64,000 bases of DNA, from positions 310,001-374,000 of the forward strand of contig NZ_CADFEI010000003.1 of assembly GCF_902833225.1 (NCBI RefSeq). The letters are read 5' to 3'. Both the position numbers and the translations under genes were made by a program. The stretch's first letter is position 1. Each line of letters starts with the position of its first letter. Positions 16,261 to 26,722 of the stretch are shown here, piece by piece. The notes below the pieces were generated by a model. That model did no database searches. It was not told the origin of the DNA and was given only the letters and a program-made list of their open reading frames with translations. The stretch comes from Burkholderia sp. BCC1644 (lineage in GTDB: Bacteria > Pseudomonadota > Gammaproteobacteria > Burkholderiales > Burkholderiaceae).

Positions 16261-17685
16261 TCAAGCGTACCCCGTCGTGCCCTTCGTCTCCAGATATTCG
16301 ACGAGGCCGAACTCCGCATACTCGCGCCCGTTGCCCGAGCGCTTGTACCCGCCGAACGGCGCGGCCGGGTTCCACGCCGGGTAGTTGATGTGGACGTTGC
16401 CGACCCGCAACCTTGCCGCGACGCGGCGCGCCCGCTCGAGATCCTTCGACTGCACGTAAGCCGCGAGCCCGTAGACCGAATCGTTCGCGAGCGCGACGGC
16501 TTCTTCTTCGGTCCGGTAGGTCATGATCGCCAGCACCGGCCCGAAAATCTCCTCGGTCGCGATCGTCATGTCCGGCGTGACGTTCGAGAACACCGTCGGC
16601 CGCACGTAGAACCCGTCGCCGAGCCCTTCCGGCCGGCCGGGGCCACCGGCGACGAGCGTTGCGCCTTCCTCGATCCCGAGCCGGATGAAGTGCTGGATGC
16701 GGTCGAACTGCGTACGGCTGACGACCGGCCCGATGCCGGTTTCCGTCGAACGCGGATCGCCGACGACGGTGCGTTCCGCTTCGCGCCGCGCCGCCTGCTC
16801 GGCCAGCGCCAGATGATCGGCATGCACGAGCATGCGCGTCGGCGCATTGCACGACTGGCCGCTGTTGCTGAAGCAGCTGCGCGCGCCGCGCGTGACGGCA
16901 TCCTCGATATCGGCGTCGGGCAGGATCAGGTTCGGGCTCTTGCTTCCAAGCTCCTGGTGCACGCGCTTCACGGTATCGGCGGCCGCCTTCGCGACCTCGA
17001 CACCGGCGCGCGTCGAGCCCGTGAACGACACCATGTCGACATCCGGGTGCCGCGACAGCGCATCGCCCACCTCATGCCCGTAGCCATGCACGAGGTTGAA
17101 CACGCCGGGCGGCACGCCGGCCTCGTGCAGGACCTCCGCGAACAGGATCGCGCTGAACGGCGCGATCTCGCTCGGCTTGAGCACCATCGTGCAGCCGGCG
17201 GCGAGCGCAGGCGCGACCTTGCAGACGATCTGGTTGATCGGCCAGTTCCACGGCGTGATCAGCGCGCACACGCCGATCGGTTCGTGCGACACCAGCAGCG
17301 CATCGGTCTGCGTGCTGAAGCGGAACGACTGCAGCGCGCGGATCGTCTGTTCGAGGTGCGCGGTGCCGACTGCAGCTTGCGCCGCGCGCGCAAACGCGAT
17401 CGGCGCGCCCATTTCCTGGCTGATCGTCTGCGCGACCTCTTCGTAGCGGCGCTGGTAAATCTCGAGCACGCGCTTCAACAGCGCGACGCGCTCGTCCACG
17501 GACCAGCGCGAGTACGTGTCGAAGGCCTGTTTCGCCGCGCCGACCGCACGATCGGCGTCGGCCGCGACGCCGATCCTGAGCTGCGCATACGGCCGCGCGG
17601 TGGCCGGGTCGATCACGTCGATCGATCGTGCATCGGCCGGATCGAGCCACTGGCCGTCGATATAGGACTGCTGCGAGGTTCGCAT
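16261..17685 (-). CDS. NAD(P)-dependent aldehyde dehydrogenase
   Basis: 474 residues, the full family length. The general base is Glu245 in HQELGSKSP and the catalytic Cys279 is in NSGQSCNAPTR; the cofactor region contains PWNWPI (145-150), KPSE (170-173) and FTGST (221-225). It would oxidise an aldehyde to the acid. Placed 30 bp after a class III aminotransferase, the likely substrate is the semialdehyde formed by that transaminase. Substrate specificity cannot be read directly. Confidence 0.9.
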   Translation of the reverse strand: MRTSQQSYIDGQWLDPADARSIDVIDPATARPYAQLRIGVAADADRAVGAAKQAFDTYSRWSVDERVALLKRVLEIYQRRYEEVAQTISQEMGAPIAFARAAQAAVGTAHLEQTIRALQSFRFSTQTDALLVSHEPIGVCALITPWNWPINQIVCKVAPALAAGCTMVLKPSEIAPFSAILFAEVLHEAGVPPGVFNLVHGYGHEVGDALSRHPDVDMVSFTGSTRAGVEVAKAAADTVKRVHQELGSKSPNLILPDADIEDAVTRGARSCFSNSGQSCNAPTRMLVHADHLALAEQAARREAERTVVGDPRSTETGIGPVVSRTQFDRIQHFIRLGIEEGATLVAGGPGRPEGLGDGFYVRPTVFSNVTPDMTIATEEIFGPVLAIMTYRTEEEAVALANDSVYGLAAYVQSKDLERARRVAARLRVGNVHINYPAWNPAAPFGGYKRSGNGREYAEFGLVEYLETKGTTGYA

Positions 17686-17715
17686 CGAATGCTCCTTGAC
17701 TGGAGGACGCCGCGC

Positions 17716-19113
17716 TCAGCGCGTCGCCCGTGCGTAGGTGTCGACGAGGATGTCGCGGATCTGCGCGACGAACCACACGATCTCGTCGCGTGACATCACG
17801 AGCGGCGGCGAGAACTGCAGGATCGGCGTGCCTTCATGATCGACACCCGCGCGACACAACAACCCGGCGTCGAAGATCGCGGGCGCGAGCAGCGTCGACA
17901 CGAACGCCTGCGCGCTGATGCCGGCCGCCCAGCGGCGCGCGGCCTTGTCGGTCACGAGTTCGAGCGAATAGTGGTAGCCGTCGCCGCGCACGTCGCCGAC
18001 GCACGGCAACTCGAGCAGGCCGTCGAGCGTCTGGCGGAATACGGCTTCGTTGGCGCGGACATTCTCGAGTACGCGTTCGCGCGCCATGATCTCGAGGTTC
18101 GCGAGCGCTGCCGTGCAGGCGACCGGATGGCCGCCGTACGTCGCGCCGTGCAGGAACATCTGCTGCGGCCCGTCGAGCACCGTGTCGACGACCGCATCGC
18201 TCGCGATCACGCCGCCGAGCGGTACGTAGCCCGACGCAATGCCTTTCGCGAACGTGATGATGTCCGGCTTCAACCCGTAGCGCGCCGACCCGAAATATTC
18301 GCCGAGCCGGCCGAACCCGCAGATCACCTCGTCCGCGACGAGCAGCACGCCGTGCCGGTCGCAGATGTCGCGCAGCCCCGCCGCGTAGCCGGCCGGCGGC
18401 GTCAGGCTGCCGCCCGCGTTCTGCAGCGGCTCGACGACGATCGCGGCCACCGTATCCGGCCCCTCCTGCACGATCAGCGATTCGATCTCGTCGAGCAGGT
18501 GGCGCGTGAACTGCGCTTCCGTCTCGCCCGCCGGGCGGCCGTAGCGCTTCGTGTTGCCCACGTGCCGCACGCCCGACATCAGCGGTTCGAAATGCTTGCG
18601 GAAGTTCGTCATCCCGTTCAGCGCGAGCGCGCCGAACGACGTGCCGTGATACGCGACGCGACGCGCGATGAACTTGCGCCGCTGCGGCTCGCCGCGCGAC
18701 TGGTGATACTGGCGCACCAGCTTGATCGCCGATTCGTTCGACTCCGAGCCGCTCGACGTGAAGAACACGCGGTTCAGGCCCTCGGGCGCGAGCGCCGCGA
18801 GCTTGTGCGCGAGCCGGATCGCCGGCTCGTGGCCGACACCCCAGTTGGTCGCGAACGGCAGCCGCACCATCTGCTCGCGGATCGCATCGCCGATCTCCGC
18901 ACCGTGGCTGTAGCCGACCTGCACGCAATACAGCCCGGCCAGCCCGTCGAAATAGCGCTTGCCGTTGCGATCGACGAGCCAGCAGCCTTCGCCGCGCTCG
19001 AACACGGTCAGCGCGTTCTCGCGATACGCATCGGCATGCGTGAAATGCATCAGCAGATGGCGCTTGCCGAGCGCCTGCAGGTCCGCATCGAGATTGACGT
19101 CAACAGCGTTCAT
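17716..19113 (-). CDS. Class III (omega) aminotransferase
   Basis: 465 residues, PLP-dependent fold type I. The Schiff-base lysine is Lys290 in FAKGIASGYVPLG, Asp261 in VADEVICGFGR contacts the pyridine nitrogen, and SSGSESNE (120-127) is the phosphate-binding region. The N-terminal HFTHADAYRENALTVFERG pattern is that of the putrescine/beta-alanine:pyruvate branch. Such enzymes move a terminal amine to pyruvate or 2-oxoglutarate. It follows the APC permease by 50 bp and precedes the dehydrogenase by 30 bp, giving an uptake-transamination-oxidation order. Confidence 0.9.
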   Translation of the reverse strand: MNAVDVNLDADLQALGKRHLLMHFTHADAYRENALTVFERGEGCWLVDRNGKRYFDGLAGLYCVQVGYSHGAEIGDAIREQMVRLPFATNWGVGHEPAIRLAHKLAALAPEGLNRVFFTSSGSESNESAIKLVRQYHQSRGEPQRRKFIARRVAYHGTSFGALALNGMTNFRKHFEPLMSGVRHVGNTKRYGRPAGETEAQFTRHLLDEIESLIVQEGPDTVAAIVVEPLQNAGGSLTPPAGYAAGLRDICDRHGVLLVADEVICGFGRLGEYFGSARYGLKPDIITFAKGIASGYVPLGGVIASDAVVDTVLDGPQQMFLHGATYGGHPVACTAALANLEIMARERVLENVRANEAVFRQTLDGLLELPCVGDVRGDGYHYSLELVTDKAARRWAAGISAQAFVSTLLAPAIFDAGLLCRAGVDHEGTPILQFSPPLVMSRDEIVWFVAQIRDILVDTYARATR

Positions 19114-19163
19114 GGGTCACTCCTCCTTCAGGGTTTCAGAACCGGCGCCGCACGGCCAGTCAT

Positions 19164-20555
19164 TCAATTCATCGACAGCGTCGGTGCCGGGCGCGTGAAG
19201 CCGCGCGTCAGCCACACGAGCTGGCAGAGTCCGAGCACGAGCCAGCCGATGCCGACGTAGAACGTCTGGCGCGACAGTCCCGACCAGAGCCACACGTTCA
19301 TCGCGAAGCCGATCGCCGGCATCACGCCGAACGTGACCCAGCCCGCGACGTGACGGTGCTCGGGCCGGCCCAGATAGCTGCGCATCACGCACAGGTTCAC
19401 GATCGCGAACGCGACGAGCGCGCCGAAACTGATCATCGTCGACGCGAGGTCGAGCGTAATGAACAGCGCGGACAGCGACACGACGCCGACCGCGAGCGTC
19501 GCGCGCACCGGCGTGCGCAGCCGCGCATGCAAGTGGCCGAATACGCATTCGGGCAGCACGCGGTCGCGGCCCATCGCAAACAGCACGCGCGTCACGCTCG
19601 CCTGCCCGGCCATCGCGCTCGCGAAGCAGCCGGCCACGTACACGGCGACGAAGAACGCCGACAGCGTGCCGCCGCCGATGCGCCGCATCAGGTCGAGGCT
19701 GGCCGAATCGAGATCCTTGAACGCGTGCCAGTCGGGAAACACCACTTGCCCGACATACGCGATCAACATGAACAGCAAGCCGCTCGCCAGCGTGCACAGC
19801 AGGATCGCGCGCGGCACCGTGCGCCGCGGCTCGCGCGTCTCCTCCGACAACGTGGTGACCGCATCGAAGCCGAGGAACGACAGGCACAGGATCGCGGAGC
19901 CCGCGAAGATCGCGCGCGCATCGCCCGACGACGGCAACGCGACGGCCATCGCCAGCCCTTCGTTCGCGGCGACGCGCGCCGATGCGATGACGAAGATCGC
20001 GATGAACACGAGCTGGCTCGCGATCAGGATCAGGTTCACGCGGTTGACGAGCCGGATGCCGACGATGTTCAGCCCGGTGATCAGCGCGATGCTGCCGACG
20101 ATCCACACACTGGCCGGCACGCCGGGGAAAAGCTGCTTCATGTAGATGCCGATCGCGAGGTAGCTGATCATCGGGATGAACAGGTAATCCATCAGCAATG
20201 CCCAGCCGACCATGAAGCCGGCCGACGTGCCGAAATTGCGGCTCGCGAACGTGTAGGCGGAACCGGCGCTCGGCATCAGCCGCGCCATGTGGCCGTAGCT
20301 GCGCGCGGTGAACAGCATCGCGACCAGCGTGACCGCATACGCGGCCGTCAGATGCCCGTTCGTCTCGCTCGTGACGAGGCCGTAGGTCGTGAACACCGTC
20401 ATCGGCAGCATGTACGCGAGACCGAAGATCACGAGCGTCGAGAGGCCGAGCAGGTGCGGCTTGCGGCGTTCGTCCGGGTCGCCCCGATGCGCGGGCGCGC
20501 CGACATCATGCGTCGCGGCGGCGAATGCGGTTCGACCTGGCCTGTCGTTGTCCAT
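19164..20555 (-). CDS. APC superfamily amino acid/polyamine permease
   Basis: 463 residues with about twelve hydrophobic segments. After a soluble 45-residue N-terminus, the first segment (LSTLVIFGLAYMLPMTVFTT) has the broken-helix composition of LeuT-fold APC carriers, and the Gly/Ser-rich SAGSAYTFASRNFG motif follows the second. It imports a cationic or zwitterionic amine in symport with protons. First gene of the minus-strand catabolic set and divergent from the AraC regulator. Confidence 0.85.
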   Translation of the reverse strand: MDNDRPGRTAFAAATHDVGAPAHRGDPDERRKPHLLGLSTLVIFGLAYMLPMTVFTTYGLVTSETNGHLTAAYAVTLVAMLFTARSYGHMARLMPSAGSAYTFASRNFGTSAGFMVGWALLMDYLFIPMISYLAIGIYMKQLFPGVPASVWIVGSIALITGLNIVGIRLVNRVNLILIASQLVFIAIFVIASARVAANEGLAMAVALPSSGDARAIFAGSAILCLSFLGFDAVTTLSEETREPRRTVPRAILLCTLASGLLFMLIAYVGQVVFPDWHAFKDLDSASLDLMRRIGGGTLSAFFVAVYVAGCFASAMAGQASVTRVLFAMGRDRVLPECVFGHLHARLRTPVRATLAVGVVSLSALFITLDLASTMISFGALVAFAIVNLCVMRSYLGRPEHRHVAGWVTFGVMPAIGFAMNVWLWSGLSRQTFYVGIGWLVLGLCQLVWLTRGFTRPAPTLSMN

Positions 20556-20806
20556 GCTGTCCTCACGTCGGTGGCGTTCATGACCTCAACACGCGTGCGT
20601 CCGGCGCTGCCGGCGGGGCACGACTGGAAGAAAGTGTGGAGCGCCAAAAAATCGAGGACGAATGAGAAATGCGGACGTAATCGAGGGATATTTTCGGACA
20701 CGATGTCGTGCATCGCACCGTCCGGCCCTGCATGCTGCTGTGCCGCACTGGCATTTTGCGGACATTCCGGCTATGTTCTACGCGACCCCGTCACCGTATC
20801 GGCATC

Positions 20807-21901
20807 ATGGACAGCCGCTCCCAACGAAACCAGAGCCGTGCCGAGCGCAGCCTGCGCACATCGCTCGGCCTCGCGCGCCCGGCCGGGCGCCAGGAGGATA
20901 TTCCGGCCACCGTCCACGCAATCGCGGTTGCGCTGGACGAGTGCCGCGTGCGGCACATCGACGGCGCCGCGCTGCTCGAAGGCACGGGGCTTGGCGCGGA
21001 CGAAGTCGCGTCGCCGAACCTGCACGTGAATCGCGGCCAGGAGCAGCGTTGCTTCCGCAACCTGCTGCGCTGCAGCGGCGTACCGTCGATCGGGCTGTCG
21101 ATCGGCGCGCGGCTGCACGTGTCGACGCTCGGCCTCGCCGGCTACGCGATGCTGATCTGCGGCTCCGTGATGCAGGCGTTCCGCTGCATGGGGCAGTTTC
21201 CGCTGTTCATGGGGCTGTATTTCGACGTGCGCATCGATACGTACGCCGATGGCATGAGCGTGACCATCGGCCGCTACAACGGCGAACCCGATCTCGAGGG
21301 ATTCCAGGTCGACATGTGCCTGTCGAGCCTGCGGCTGATCGTGTCCGACCTCGTCGGCAAACCGGTGTGGCCGGAACAGGTGCAGCTCGTGCGGCGCACG
21401 CCGCGCAACGCGGCCGACTACACGCGCCACTTCGGCTGTCCGGTCGCATTCAATGCGGCCGACAACCGTCTCGTGTTCACGTCCGTGAACGGCACGGAAG
21501 CGCCGCGTCTCGCGAACGAAGTCAGCTTCAATGCGCTGCATGGCCAGTGCGAAGTGCTCGAACGACAGTGGGCCGCGTCGGTCGGCACGCGCTTCGCCGA
21601 TCGCGCGAAGGAGCTGATGGCGCGCGACCTCGCGCGCTTCAAGTCGATGACGTCGCTCGCGAACGCACTGCACCTGACGGAGCGCACGCTGCGCAGGCGG
21701 CTCGACAAGGACGGCATCACGTTCCAGTCGCTGCTCGACGAAGTGCGTCATGACGAGGCGGCGCGGATGCTCGACGACCACACGCTGACGGTCGCGGCGA
21801 TCGCCGAGCGGCTCGGCTACAGCGAGCCGCGCAGCTTCCGTCATGCGTACCGGCGCTGGACGGGAAAAACGCCGCGCGCGGACACCGAAATCGACACGTA
21901 A
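20807..21901 (+). CDS. AraC family regulator (OruR/ArgR-like architecture)
   Basis: 364 residues from ATG 20807 (MDSRSQ); an in-frame ATG at 20708 would add 33 Cys/Arg-rich residues of poor quality. The N-terminal 230 residues match the arabinose-binding-like domain found in OruR and related regulators (IGLSIGARLHVSTLGLAGYA). The C-terminal 100 residues hold two HTH units, the first around MTSLANALHLTERTLRRRL and the second around TVAAIAERLGYSEPRSFRHA. It is divergent from the permease-aminotransferase operon with a 251-bp shared gap, so it most likely controls it in response to the transported amine. Confidence 0.85.
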   Translation: MDSRSQRNQSRAERSLRTSLGLARPAGRQEDIPATVHAIAVALDECRVRHIDGAALLEGTGLGADEVASPNLHVNRGQEQRCFRNLLRCSGVPSIGLSIGARLHVSTLGLAGYAMLICGSVMQAFRCMGQFPLFMGLYFDVRIDTYADGMSVTIGRYNGEPDLEGFQVDMCLSSLRLIVSDLVGKPVWPEQVQLVRRTPRNAADYTRHFGCPVAFNAADNRLVFTSVNGTEAPRLANEVSFNALHGQCEVLERQWAASVGTRFADRAKELMARDLARFKSMTSLANALHLTERTLRRRLDKDGITFQSLLDEVRHDEAARMLDDHTLTVAAIAERLGYSEPRSFRHAYRRWTGKTPRADTEIDT

Positions 21902-22028
21902 CGTCGCTCGCGCATTCCGTTTCGGAACGACGGCGCCGTCTATTAGTTTGGAATTCGAATCATTTTCACGAAGACCGGCGACGTCGTCGATCTCGATGCC
22001 GCCACACGAGCGCGCGCCTCGCCCAAGG

Positions 22029-22057
22029 TAGACGCGATCTTTCGATTGCTCTATACT
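22029..22057 (+). promoter_or_regulatory. Candidate promoter of the osmoprotectant operon
   Basis: TAGACG and TATACT separated by 17 nt in the 549-base gap 21902-22450. It would give a leader of about 390 nt. No gene is seen in this gap; the only other structure is the short hairpin at 22150-22164. Confidence 0.35.
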
Positions 22058-22149
22058 CGCCCCAACTTCATCACAAAACGCATGATCTCGTGCGCAACGT
22101 GATGTCATTTCGCACTTTGTTGCGCATGCATCCGTTTCGCCACGTCAAA

Positions 22150-22164
22150 GGGGCCTCCGGCCCC
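22150..22164. repeat. GC-rich inverted repeat in leader
   Basis: GGGGCC-TCC-GGCCCC, six-base perfect arms with a three-base loop, between the candidate promoter and the first transporter gene. No T run follows, so it is more likely an RNA structural element than a terminator. Confidence 0.3.
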
Positions 22165-22450
22165 AGCGGTCGGCGTCAAGTCGCCCGCATCCATGCCGTC
22201 TTCACTCGACGGCGCCCTGCTCGAACGCGCCTCGCCGTTACGGCGCCGCCGGGCTGAACCTGACAATCAGAAGAACGCAGCATCGCGTTCACCCGACCGC
22301 CAGCCGCACATCCGTGCAGCCGGCAGCACTGTTTCCGTCAGTTCAATCGCGGCCATGCCGGGATCACGAACTTCCATCGCGACGCCATCCGGCGTCATCG
22401 CGGCGCGCGCCTGCGCGCGCGCCGCACCGGGATTGAGGAGGCGTATCTTC

Positions 22451-23167
22451 ATGACTCGACGCACTGTCCAGCTGGTGGGCAGCCTGGTAGCCATCATCGC
22501 AGTCGGTTGGGCATTGGCGCGCGGCATCGGCGCCGACACGTTCCACCAGCGCGCGGACGATCTCGCCTACTACGCGGGCCAGCACATGCTGCTGGTCGTC
22601 TACTCGATGACGCTCGCGATCGCCGTGGGCGTACCGGCCGGCGTGCTGCTGAGCCGGCCGCGATTTCAGCACCAGGCCGAGCGCTTCATGCAGGTCTTCA
22701 ACATCGGCAACACGATCCCGTCACTGGCCGTGCTGGCCATCGCGCTCGGCATCTTTGGCATCGGCGACGTGCCCGCGATCGTCGCGCTGTTCCTCGCGTC
22801 GCTGCTGCCCATCACGCGCAATGCGTACGAAGGCATGAAGAACGTGCCGGCCGCACTGCGCGAAGCGGCCAAGGGCATCGGCATGACGGGCTGGCAATCG
22901 CTGGTTCGCGTCGAATTGCCCGATGCACTGCCGATCATCGTCGGCGGCGTGCGCACCGCGCTCGCGATCAACGTCGGGACGGCGCCGCTCGCCTACCTGA
23001 TCGGCGCGGACAGCCTCGGCTCGCTGATCTTCCCCGGCATCTACCTCGACAACCAGCCGCTGCTGCTGCTCGGCGCGTCGCTCACCGCGATCCTCGCGCT
23101 CGTGCTGGACGGCATCGTCGCGGCCGGCAGCCGCCACTGGCTCGCGCGTCACGGAGGTGCGGCATGA
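22451..23167 (+). CDS. Osmoprotectant ABC transporter permease (OpuC/YehW-type)
   Basis: 238 residues. The ATG at 22451 is preceded by GAGGAGG at ideal spacing; upstream in-frame codons are not needed. About six membrane helices, with the permease EAA-type loop in ALREAAKGIGMTGWQSLVRVE. It forms half of the membrane pore for a betaine/choline-type importer. Its TGA overlaps the next gene's ATG, so production is coupled to the binding protein. The four-gene order permease-binding protein-permease-ATPase matches YehWXYZ/OsmVWXY and OpuC systems. Confidence 0.9.
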   Translation: MTRRTVQLVGSLVAIIAVGWALARGIGADTFHQRADDLAYYAGQHMLLVVYSMTLAIAVGVPAGVLLSRPRFQHQAERFMQVFNIGNTIPSLAVLAIALGIFGIGDVPAIVALFLASLLPITRNAYEGMKNVPAALREAAKGIGMTGWQSLVRVELPDALPIIVGGVRTALAINVGTAPLAYLIGADSLGSLIFPGIYLDNQPLLLLGASLTAILALVLDGIVAAGSRHWLARHGGAA

Positions 23168-24075
23168 CGCGCCATCGCACGTTTCGATCGTTCGCCCGCC
23201 TGTGCGCGGCCGGTGCGTTGTGCTTCGCGGCCGGCACACCGGCATTCGCCGCGAAGCTCGTGCTGGGCGCGAAGAACTTCACCGAGCAATACGTGCTCGC
23301 GGAAGTCACCTCGCAGTACCTGCGCTCGCGCGGCTACGACGTGGAAGTCCGCTCGGGCCTCGGCAGCACGCTCGCACGCAGCGCGCTGGAGAACGGCCAG
23401 TTCGACCTGATGTGGGACTACACGGGCACCGCCGCGCTCGTCTACAACAAGATCCAGGACAAGCTTTCTCCCGAAGCGATGTACCGGCGCGTCAAGGCGC
23501 TCGACGTGCCGCGCGGGCTCGTGTGGCTCGACGCGTCGCCGCTCAACGACACCTACGCGATCGGCCTGCCGAGCCAGCTCGCGCAGGCCACCGGCATCCG
23601 GACCGTGTCGCAGCTCGCCGAGCACCTGAAGACCGATCCGGCCGCAAAGCACTACGTGTTCGGCATGGATGCGGAATTCGCGAACCGTCCCGACGGCCTG
23701 AAGCCGCTGCTCGCCGCGTACGGCATGCAGTTCGGCCGCGCGCAGCTGAAGCAGATGGATCCGGGGCTCGTCTACACGGCGCTGCACAACAACCAGTTGA
23801 AGATCGGCCTCGTCTACACGACCGACGGACGGGTGAAGGGCTTCGGCATCGTGCCGCTCGAAGACGACAAGCATTTCTTCCCGCCGTACAACGCGACGCC
23901 CGTGGTGCGCAAGGACACGCTCGAACGCAATCCGAAACTCGCCACGCAGCTCAACGCGCTGTCGGCCGCACTCGACAACGACGTGATGCAGGCGATGGCC
24001 AAGGCCGTCGACCTCGACGGCCAATCGCCGCGCGACGTCGCCGACGCGTTCCTGCGCACGCATCCGCTACCTTGA
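23164..24075 (+). CDS. Osmoprotectant-binding periplasmic protein (OpuAC/ProX-like)
   Basis: 303 residues from ATG 23164 (GGAGGTG upstream). Residues 1-29 are a Sec signal ending AFAA with no lipobox, so the protein is free in the periplasm. The mature N-terminus KLVLGAKNFTEQYVLAEV is the hallmark of the OpuAC/YehZ/OsmF family, and the aromatic residues expected for a quaternary-amine cage are present (QYL, WDYTG). Overlaps the upstream permease by four bases and precedes the second permease by 10 bp. Confidence 0.9.
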   Translation: MTRHRTFRSFARLCAAGALCFAAGTPAFAAKLVLGAKNFTEQYVLAEVTSQYLRSRGYDVEVRSGLGSTLARSALENGQFDLMWDYTGTAALVYNKIQDKLSPEAMYRRVKALDVPRGLVWLDASPLNDTYAIGLPSQLAQATGIRTVSQLAEHLKTDPAAKHYVFGMDAEFANRPDGLKPLLAAYGMQFGRAQLKQMDPGLVYTALHNNQLKIGLVYTTDGRVKGFGIVPLEDDKHFFPPYNATPVVRKDTLERNPKLATQLNALSAALDNDVMQAMAKAVDLDGQSPRDVADAFLRTHPLP

Positions 24076-24085
24076 AGGAGACCCG

Positions 24086-24735
24086 ATGAGCGTATTCGAC
24101 TATCTCGCTTCGAGCTGGCCCGAGCTGCTGCAGCTCACGCTGCAACACGTTTGGCTCGTCGCGATCGCCGTGGGCTGCGCGATCGTCGCGGGCGTGCCGC
24201 TCGGCATCCTCATCAATCGCCACGACTGGCTCGCCGGGCCGCTGCTCGGCATCGCCACGATCGTGCTCACGCTGCCGTCCATCGCGCTGTTCGGCCTGAT
24301 GATCCCGTTCTTCTCGCGCTTCGGCCTGGGCATCGGCGCCGCGCCCGCGATCACGGCCGTGTTCCTCTATTCGCTGCTGCCGATCATGCGCAACACGTAC
24401 CTCGCGCTGCACAACGTGGATGCGGGGATCAAGGAAGCCGGCACCGGCATCGGCATGACCTCGTGGCAGCGCCTGCGCCTCGTCGATCTGCCGCTTGCGG
24501 TGCCCGTGATTCTCGCGGGCGTGCGCACCGCGGTCGTGATGAACATCGGCGTGATGACGATCGCCGCCGTGGTCGGCGCGGGCGGGCTCGGCACGCTGAT
24601 CCTGCGCGCGATCGGGCAAAGCAGCATGATGAAACTGCTGGTGGGCGCGGTGCTCGTGAGCCTGCTCGCGATCGTCGCCGACCGGCTGCTGCAGATGCTG
24701 CAGCGCGCATTGACACCGAAGGGAGTGCAGAAGAC

Positions 24736-24739
<4 letters not shown>
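24086..24739 (+). CDS. Osmoprotectant ABC transporter permease (YehY-type)
   Basis: 217 residues, about six membrane helices, with the EAA-like loop GIKEAGTGIGMTSWQRLRLVD. ATG 24086 follows AAGGAGA. The second pore subunit of the importer. Its stop overlaps the ATPase start (ATGA at 24736-24739), again coupling translation. Confidence 0.9.
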
Positions 24740-25911
<1,172 letters not shown>

Positions 25912-25928
25912 TTCGTCGCCCCCGGGGC

Positions 25929-25954
25929 GGGCCGGTGCGCCATCGCACCGGCCC
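25929..25954. terminator. Hairpin between convergent genes
   Basis: GGGCCGGTGCG-CCAT-CGCACCGGCCC, an 11-bp perfect stem with a 4-nt loop, 18 bp after the ATPase stop and before the convergent adhesin-E-like gene. No T tract follows on either strand, so it is a structured 3' end or weak bidirectional terminator. Confidence 0.5.
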
Positions 25955-26056
25955 CTGGAAACGAATCGACACGGTGCGCCATCGCAAAAACGTGCGATTC
26001 CGTTTGAGAGCCAAACGGTGCTCGAACGGCCTGCAACGCGGACTGCATTGCCGTCA

Positions 26057-26446
26057 TCAGGATTGCTTGCACACGTAGTTCATGACCAGCGTCTGAATGG
26101 AATCGCGCTCGACATAGCGGTAATCGTCCGGGTCTTCGCGCGAAACATGGGTCTGGCCCGGCTGTGTTCCGGTCATGATCGTCTTGCCCATCGCCCACGT
26201 CTTGTTCGCACAGTCGAACGACCAGTCGGAAACGATGCTTCGCACGGGAAACGGCGCCGAGTACCGGCGCGGTTCGGCATAGGCGATCCTGACCGTCACC
26301 CACGAATTGAGCGGGCCACGCTGGACGGACGCGGGATCGACATCAAGCCCGACAGCCGGACCCGGGCCCAGCGTGACCCAGTTCACGGCCCATGCGCCGT
26401 GGGTGGCGAGTGCAATCAATCCCCCCGCGATCCAGCTTCTTTTCAT
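26057..26446 (-). CDS. Surface-adhesin protein E-like secreted protein
   Basis: 129 residues from ATG 26446 (AAGGAAA upstream); a second in-frame ATG at 26461 adds five residues. Signal peptide 1-25 ending GAWA. The mature part has the adhesin-E pattern: an NWVTLGPG strand, DVDPASVQRGPL, a central Cys in WSFDCANK and a C-terminal VMNYVC, suggesting one disulfide. Haemophilus protein E binds host matrix proteins, but many relatives are simply small periplasmic proteins. Convergent with the transporter operon. Confidence 0.6.
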   Translation of the reverse strand: MKRSWIAGGLIALATHGAWAVNWVTLGPGPAVGLDVDPASVQRGPLNSWVTVRIAYAEPRRYSAPFPVRSIVSDWSFDCANKTWAMGKTIMTGTQPGQTHVSREDPDDYRYVERDSIQTLVMNYVCKQS

Positions 26447-26722
26447 TGTCTTTCCTTGCATCCCGTCCGGTGAATTCCGGTGGCGTGATTCTACGTGCCG
26501 CGCTTGCGCGACGGACGCGCGTCGAAACAACCCGCACCCGGAATGAATCGCGAATCGAATGGAATCGACTCGCGTAGAATGCCCGCAACCATTCACCCGA
26601 GCGGGCCGCCCTTCCATTCCACTCGCATCGGCATAACACCAACGAGAGCCGTGGCATCCGCCGACGTCGCCGCCCCGATCGGGCGCGCGCGACCGCGACG
26701 ATCGTCGACCGACGAAGCATTC

